DNA of 64,000 nt from Sorghum bicolor. Taxonomy: Eukaryota > Streptophyta > Magnoliopsida > Poales > Poaceae. The DNA lies in assembly GCF_000003195.3 (NCBI RefSeq), contig NC_012870.2:30310477-30374476 (forward strand), given 5' to 3'. Positions 59,440 through 64,000 of this stretch are shown one piece after another; position 1 is the first letter of the stretch; each line of letters begins with the position of its first letter. A program made the position numbers and the translations under genes. Below the pieces are notes generated by a model, which ran no database searches, had not been told where the DNA came from, and worked only from the letters and a program-made list of their open reading frames with translations.

Positions 59440-61865
59440 AGCCAACAACATTGATTGGGCAATTGTGTGCATCATAATCCGCAACTTGGTTACATTTTCG
59501 ACATTTCTGTTTATTTTTATTTTGACATCCACTTCCAACCTTCTTCTCCTTACCCTTCTTAATTCTTTTGGATCTCCCTTTTGACGTGATATCAGTTGGT
59601 GGAAGTATATCGACTTCATTTAGAATTTTGTTACCCAGGAAAGTTTCATATTCCTCCTATTTATCAATTGTCATAGCAGGCGTGATTTGTTGGAGAGGTT
59701 TTACTAGGTTGGATAAACTAGAACATAAAAAGTATATCCCTTGTTCTAAGGTCTTGGCCATTTGGATAAGATCTTCAAACTTATTGCGTGATTCTAAAAT
59801 CTTTTTCTACATTGCCACCTCCATGGGATCCTTAGGCTTTTCATCTAGTAGGTTCCCTTCCTTATCAAAGAATAGTTCCCTATAAAATGAAACATAAGGA
59901 TTGTTGGCCTATACAGAAGGAAACAAAATAGCCATAGAAAAAATAATACAATACACACCTTTTACATCTTATCTCATTTTGCTTCTCGACTCAAAGCACT
60001 TGTATGATATGACGACATGGGATGCCATATGACTCATATAATTTACAGGAGCACCTACCAAACATGTTTGACTTGTTCATATGAACAACTCGCTCTTTTC
60101 TAGTTAAGCTGCTGATGGTGAAACATCTTGTATCTTCACACTCTAAAATACCTTAAATAATGCAATGGTCTCTTGCAGCTACGATTTGTTCCTGAAATTT
60201 ACTTAAAACTTCGTGTGTATATATCCCTCTACATTGCTTCTCCAGGGGCCATGGTGTCATCAATTTAGGAGTGCTATGAAGACTTGCATTATCGGCTTTC
60301 AACTCCTCTTGGCGCTGACACTCCAAAGCTGTGTCAAACCTTAGCTAGAACTCAACAAAGGTCAACTTTCTATGAATGAAACGGTTAAAAAAAGAATTCT
60401 CACTCTCCGATCGTGATGTAGTCCTAAGCATTTCTGCTAGAGGTATGTCCAAAAAGTATATCAGAATCCATGATTCTCGAATGGCAAATCTAGTAGAAAA
60501 CCATTCATTCCCCATGAGTTCATAATCAGTTATGATAGAATTCCATTGTGACAGAAGTCATCTGAATTCTCAGTCCCCCAAACACACTTGTTTAGTTTTT
60601 CCAAAAGTTGTTCATCTTTTCTTATAGATGGCCCAACCTTCTCAGGTACCTTTTCCATGATATGCCACATGCAAAATCTATGAGCTGTATCTAGTAGAAT
60701 CTGAGCAATAGCAGCCATCATGCTCGCATCTTCATCTGTTGAGATTAGATGAGGTGCTACTCCACCCATGGCCTTAAGAAAAGGTCTTAAACAACCATAC
60801 ATATGAATCAATCTTTTCATTTGCTAAGAATGCCGCCCAAGGAAAACACTTTGCAAGTGATGATTGACTCCAGTAAATGGCACAAATTTCATGTTATACT
60901 GGTTGGTGATATATGTTGCATCTACCGAAAACACATCACCAAAAACACTATAGTTTTTCCTGCATATAGCATCTGCCCAAAATACACGAACAAGCCGTCC
61001 TTGTTCATCCACCATAAACTCATAAAAGAAGGCAGAATTTACTTCCTTCTTTCGCTCAAGTTGTGCCACAAACATTTGTGCATCTGCATCCTTTTTCTGA
61101 GGTCACTGAAATAGTTTTGCAAATCCCTCTTTGTGCATCCAACATTTTCAAACCCACCCTCGCTGACATGGAGAAGTCGATATGCTTGTGAAGTGCCAAT
61201 GCTAGCCTTATGACAATGAAACAAAGTACTCTTTGCTCTCTCACTGACATTTCGGTTGGATCGTAGCAAATGCCTCTTATTTGGCGACACAAAACCATGG
61301 CTGTGCGCCTCAACCATTGAATATATTCGATACTTCTTGTCACTATCAAACCTGACAACAATATGTGCCTGACAACACATTTGGTGACTTTCTTTTTTTT
61401 TCGAATTCACCACTAACTTTTTTTATGCTCTCCTGTCTGTACCCTTCCCTTGAACAACAATACCGTTTGAATAATATTTTATCATTTTTCTTCTTGTCCT
61501 GACCAACACGAACAGAGAAACCAACTTCATGTGCATACGATTTGTAAAATGTTTCCACATATGTGAGAGTATCAAAGATCATTCCAACCATAGGCTTCAA
61601 ATGTTCTTTGCAATTTGTGTCCTATACAAGTGTAAAATTGTATGAGCAACAGACCAGGCAAACTAGTTCTTTTTTTTTAAAAAAATATTCTATGCAACTT
61701 ACTACTAAACTTGGAGAAGGTTTTGGCTTAGGTGTGCTTGGCTGTTCAAGGTGGGCTCCAACTCCGACGTCGACGGCGTCGATCGTGATGATGGGATCAA
61801 CAACGAGGACGAGATCATCAGTCTCCATGGCGGCAGCTGCGGTTACCATGACGAAGGTGTCGTAG
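59440..61865 (-). pseudogene. FAR1-related MULE transposase, decayed
   Basis: Minus strand. The N-terminal exon (about 61840-61700) is acidic. A FAR1-type DNA-binding region follows (TYVETFYKSYAHEVGFSVRV, KRYCCSREGYR; 61600-61400), then a segment with YRIYSMVEAHSHGF and RDLQNYF (61400-61080). The MULE catalytic core has VFSVDATYITNQYNM (first Asp) and FLKAMGGVAPHLISTDEDASM (second Asp, ~60720), then CMWHIMEKVPEK. A SWIM-type zinc motif CSCKLYESYGIPCRHII lies near 60010-60060 and a terminal CRKCNQVADYDAHNC near 59470. Frame shifts at about 60830 and 60785 and many stops after 60530 show that it is inactive. FAR1-type proteins descend from, or resemble, Jittery-like MULE transposases (established). 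Confidence 0.82.
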
Positions 61866-62164
61866 GTTGGCGCGCGTGGACCAGGAAGCCCTAATCTGAC
61901 TCCTGCGTTGCCCTCCAATGCAGCAACAACGGTCTCCATGGGGGCGGCGGCGCTGGACACGACCGGGACGAGGGGCCGTGCATGATCGTGAGTCCAGTCG
62001 TGGGCAGCGGCAGTGTCCATGGCAGACAGACTCCAGTCGCGACGATCGATGAGGGCGGGGGCGGGATCGCGATGGAGACGAAGGGCGGCGATAGGTTCTA
62101 TCGTGCGAAGAACAGCGCAATCTCGATCGGCCACGAGCGAGACGGAACAGAACGATGGAACAAC

Positions 62165-62324
62165 GCTGGGCTGGGTGCAAAAAACAATATTAGATTGCAT
62201 GCGTGGGGGGTTTAAGTGTTAAATTACTCTACCTTAACCTTTGGCCATTAGATTAGAAAGATGTGGTCGTGATTTGAGTTTGCGTAGTTTGCAGACAAAG
62301 CTAGTTTCCATAGCATACGCTGCC
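62165..62324. repeat. MULE right terminal inverted repeat
   Basis: Inverted copy of 58399-58560, ending ATAGCATACGCTGCC. Confidence 0.85.
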
Positions 62325-63000
62325 TTTTTTTACCTGGCAGGGCATATTCTATTTTGTGAAAAGAATTTTTCCAGATAGCACATGTATTCGTCTCATAAAT
62401 TATATACTAATTATATAATAGTTATTAGTTATTTTTTAATTTATATTTAGTGTTCAGCGTCTAAACACGCGTATTACGAAGTCAAACTTGGATCACAGCT
62501 GACCGTGGTCGCAGCCACTAGAGGAGCAAGCTCGATGACACGTGGGGCCGCCTTGGTATAGAATTATGCAAACATACTGCATGTAGCACACCCCCGTGAG
62601 AGACATAAGTGGCCCACCTGTCCCTTCCCTGTCTCGTGGGCAAATCCGCAGTCAAAGCGCACGTACCAATCCTAGTATATACTATACTCTATATATAAAC
62701 ACTGACGTTCTGACCCCACTATCATACCCAACATGTCATCGACTGTGATTGAATAAAAAAGAGCCGATCAGAAGCACAGATGGACGTGGGACCTATCATA
62801 AACACTGCTAAACGTGGCCCACATGTCATCGGTATTCTGCTATCGAGAGCGCAACTATCCTGGGCCCGAGGCGCACTGAGCAAGCGCAAAGCCCACGGAA
62901 GAAGACGGCCCAGCAGAAAACTACCGCTCACTGGCATCCCGGCCCTACCCGTCAGGCAATAGCATCGATGATCGAACCATACAATATGGCCGCGCCCCAT
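62325..63000 (+). promoter_or_regulatory. Non-coding region with a TATA-like box, upstream of the edge gene
   Basis: AT-rich sequence turns GC-rich after about 62950. CTATATATAAACAC at 62689-62702 is a good TATA box for a plus-strand transcript. No open frame with support lies here. Linking it to the gene at 63425 is an inference. Confidence 0.45.
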
Positions 63001-63424
63001 CTCCCCCTATGTCCGAGCCGTCCCTCTCAATCCCCACCCCCACCCCACCCCCCCGCACCCTCTCCCTGCCCCCGCTCCCCGAGCGCTCGCCAACCTGCGG
63101 CCACCACCGCCGTCTCCGCGCCGCGCAGATCCGCCCGGCTGGTGCGGCTCCACTCGAGAATACGTGTACGGACGCGACGAGACGCAGCCCCCGCCCACCT
63201 CGCCGAGGACTCGCTCCTGTGTCGTGCGCGCCAGCACTTCCGGTGGCCGTGCGGGGCTGGGCCACGCCGATTCGGCCGAATCCGGTGGAATTCACCGTGC
63301 CGTGGTGTCAAATCGGTGAGTTCCGTCGGGTTAAGCGTGGGGGGAGGCGCGTTCGGGTCTGGCCGGCCGGAAATGGCGCCGGGGATGGTTCTAGGGTTTG
63401 GTTTTGGTCTTTTGGCCTGAGGGC
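63001..63424 (+). other. GC-rich leader (CpG-island-like) of the edge gene
   Basis: Very GC-rich sequence has long open frames in several phases on both strands, explained by base composition. A possible splice donor AATCGGTGAGTTCC lies near 63312. Confidence 0.45.
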
Positions 63425-63917
63425 ATGGCGGATGGGGGCCGGATGAAGGGCGTGCAGGGCGCTGGCGGTGGCGCTGGCGACGAGGGAGAGGGGAATGAGG
63501 AGGCGCGAGAGGAGCTGGAACTCGCGCTGTCGCTGGGGCGGCGAGGCTGGCACCTCCCGCCGCGGCAGGAGCCCGCTCCCCGCTCACTTAACTGGACGGC
63601 GGTTCTGCCGGAGTGGAACCCCGACGCCGCTGGGAGCTCGCAGGTTGCGGAAAGGGCCTTGGGTGGACAATCCATCTCTTCTCTCGCGTTCCATGACATG
63701 TTGGGCGGTATCCTAAAATGGCCCCCCTTGCGGGTGGGCAGTGTTTGAGGTTTNNNNNNNNNNNNNNNNNNNNNNNNNNNNNNNNNNNNNNNNNNNNNNN
63801 NNNNNNNNNNNNNNNNNNNNNNNNNNNNNNNNNNNNNNNNNNNNNNNNNNNNNTGGACGAAGAGGATGAAGACAGAGACCTGCAGAATAAACGGCTCAGA
63901 GTACGACGCTTTGGCGA
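63425..63917 (+). CDS. 5' part of an unidentified gene, interrupted by an N gap
   Basis: An open frame starts MADGGRMKGVQGAGGG at 63425, continues through a Glu-rich stretch and REELELALSLGRRGWHLPP, and stays open to the gap region. ELELALSL fits the LxLxL form of an EAR repression motif, but the match is short. After the 100-N gap the sequence encodes DEEDEDRDLQNKRLRVRRFGE up to a canonical donor GTAAGT at 63918. Whether the two segments are one exon, and where the first exon ends, cannot be told because of the gap. The family is not recognised. Confidence 0.5.
63754..63853. other. Assembly gap of 100 N
   Basis: A run of exactly 100 N, a conventional scaffold-gap placeholder, so the real length is unknown. 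Confidence 0.99.
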
Positions 63918-64000
63918 GTAAGTTATGCGAATGTTGCTCCTCATTTTTAGTATTTTGCATGCTGTGGAGTCGAGGTTTGTTTATATGTTTTGTTTCTCTA

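Larger units (their letters stand above)
58399..62324 (-). mobile_element. Mutator-like element (MULE) with long TIRs
   Basis: About 150 bp at the left end (GGCAGCGTATGTTATGG, then AACTAGCTTTGTCTGCAAAC) is repeated in inverted form at the right end with roughly 90% identity. Internal minus-strand sequence encodes FAR1/MURA-type transposase segments. The 9-bp flanks (TTTTCTTTT and TTTTTTTAC) do not match well, so a target duplication is not established; the T-rich site may have decayed. Confidence 0.82.

Noticed and set aside
63001..63590. Long Pro/Arg-rich ORFs on both strands
   Set aside because: GC-rich leader composition gives open frames in several phases and none shows a domain.

Overview
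This is nuclear DNA from a grass, most likely a panicoid or Andropogoneae species such as sorghum or a close relative. That reading is an inference from intron-containing genes with GT..AG junctions, grass-type MITEs, CACTA elements with TTTGCCGAGTG subterminal repeats, SIRE-type Ty1/copia and Tat-type Ty3/gypsy elements, and a 100-N scaffold gap. The window is dominated by transposable elements. Only one ordinary host gene is recognisable, plus the 5' part of a second one at the right edge.

Layout. 1-5824: right part of a CACTA element with an uninterrupted seven-exon gene (plant-transposase-like region fused to a Ulp1/C48 cysteine protease). 7409-~11900: decayed Athila-like Ty3/gypsy element with two retropepsin-like domains, no RT and no visible 3' LTR. 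12152-12394: MITE. 13262-17091: gene for the beta subunit of general transcription factor TFIIE, with two MITEs in its introns and a frame disruption in its second coding exon. 17638-29287: complete 11.65-kb CACTA element (TSD ATT) with an uninterrupted TNP2-type transposase, a second gene broken by one stop codon, a long leader hairpin and a hAT remnant in an intron. 31789-57310: complete SIRE-like copia element on the minus strand (TSD ATATC). Its gag is split by a complete 12.28-kb Tat-like gypsy element at 41291-53570 (TSD GCTAG), also on the minus strand. 57351-58352: 1-kb non-autonomous CACTA element (TSD TAG). 58399-62324: Mutator-like element with long TIRs and a decayed FAR1-type transposase. 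62325-64000: promoter-like and GC-rich sequence with the first exons of an unidentified gene, interrupted by the N gap.

How the parts relate. Nesting gives a relative order. The gypsy element landed inside an older copia element, which fits about 13 hand-counted differences over 703 bp between the gypsy LTRs (~1.9%) against roughly 4% between the copia LTRs (first ~330 bp only). The gypsy element carries a plus-strand, intron-containing antisense ORF with a plant-mobile-domain-like protein between pol and its 3' LTR. The copia element carries a third ORF downstream of pol, with a promoter-like region whose CACCGGACG motif array resembles the one in its own LTR U3.

Signals least explained by standard annotation: strong ATCGG/CCGAT enrichment over the whole gypsy element on both strands, the shared CACCGGACG array in the copia element, the hairpin and thrice-repeated motif in the second CACTA element, and the TFIIE-beta frameshift.
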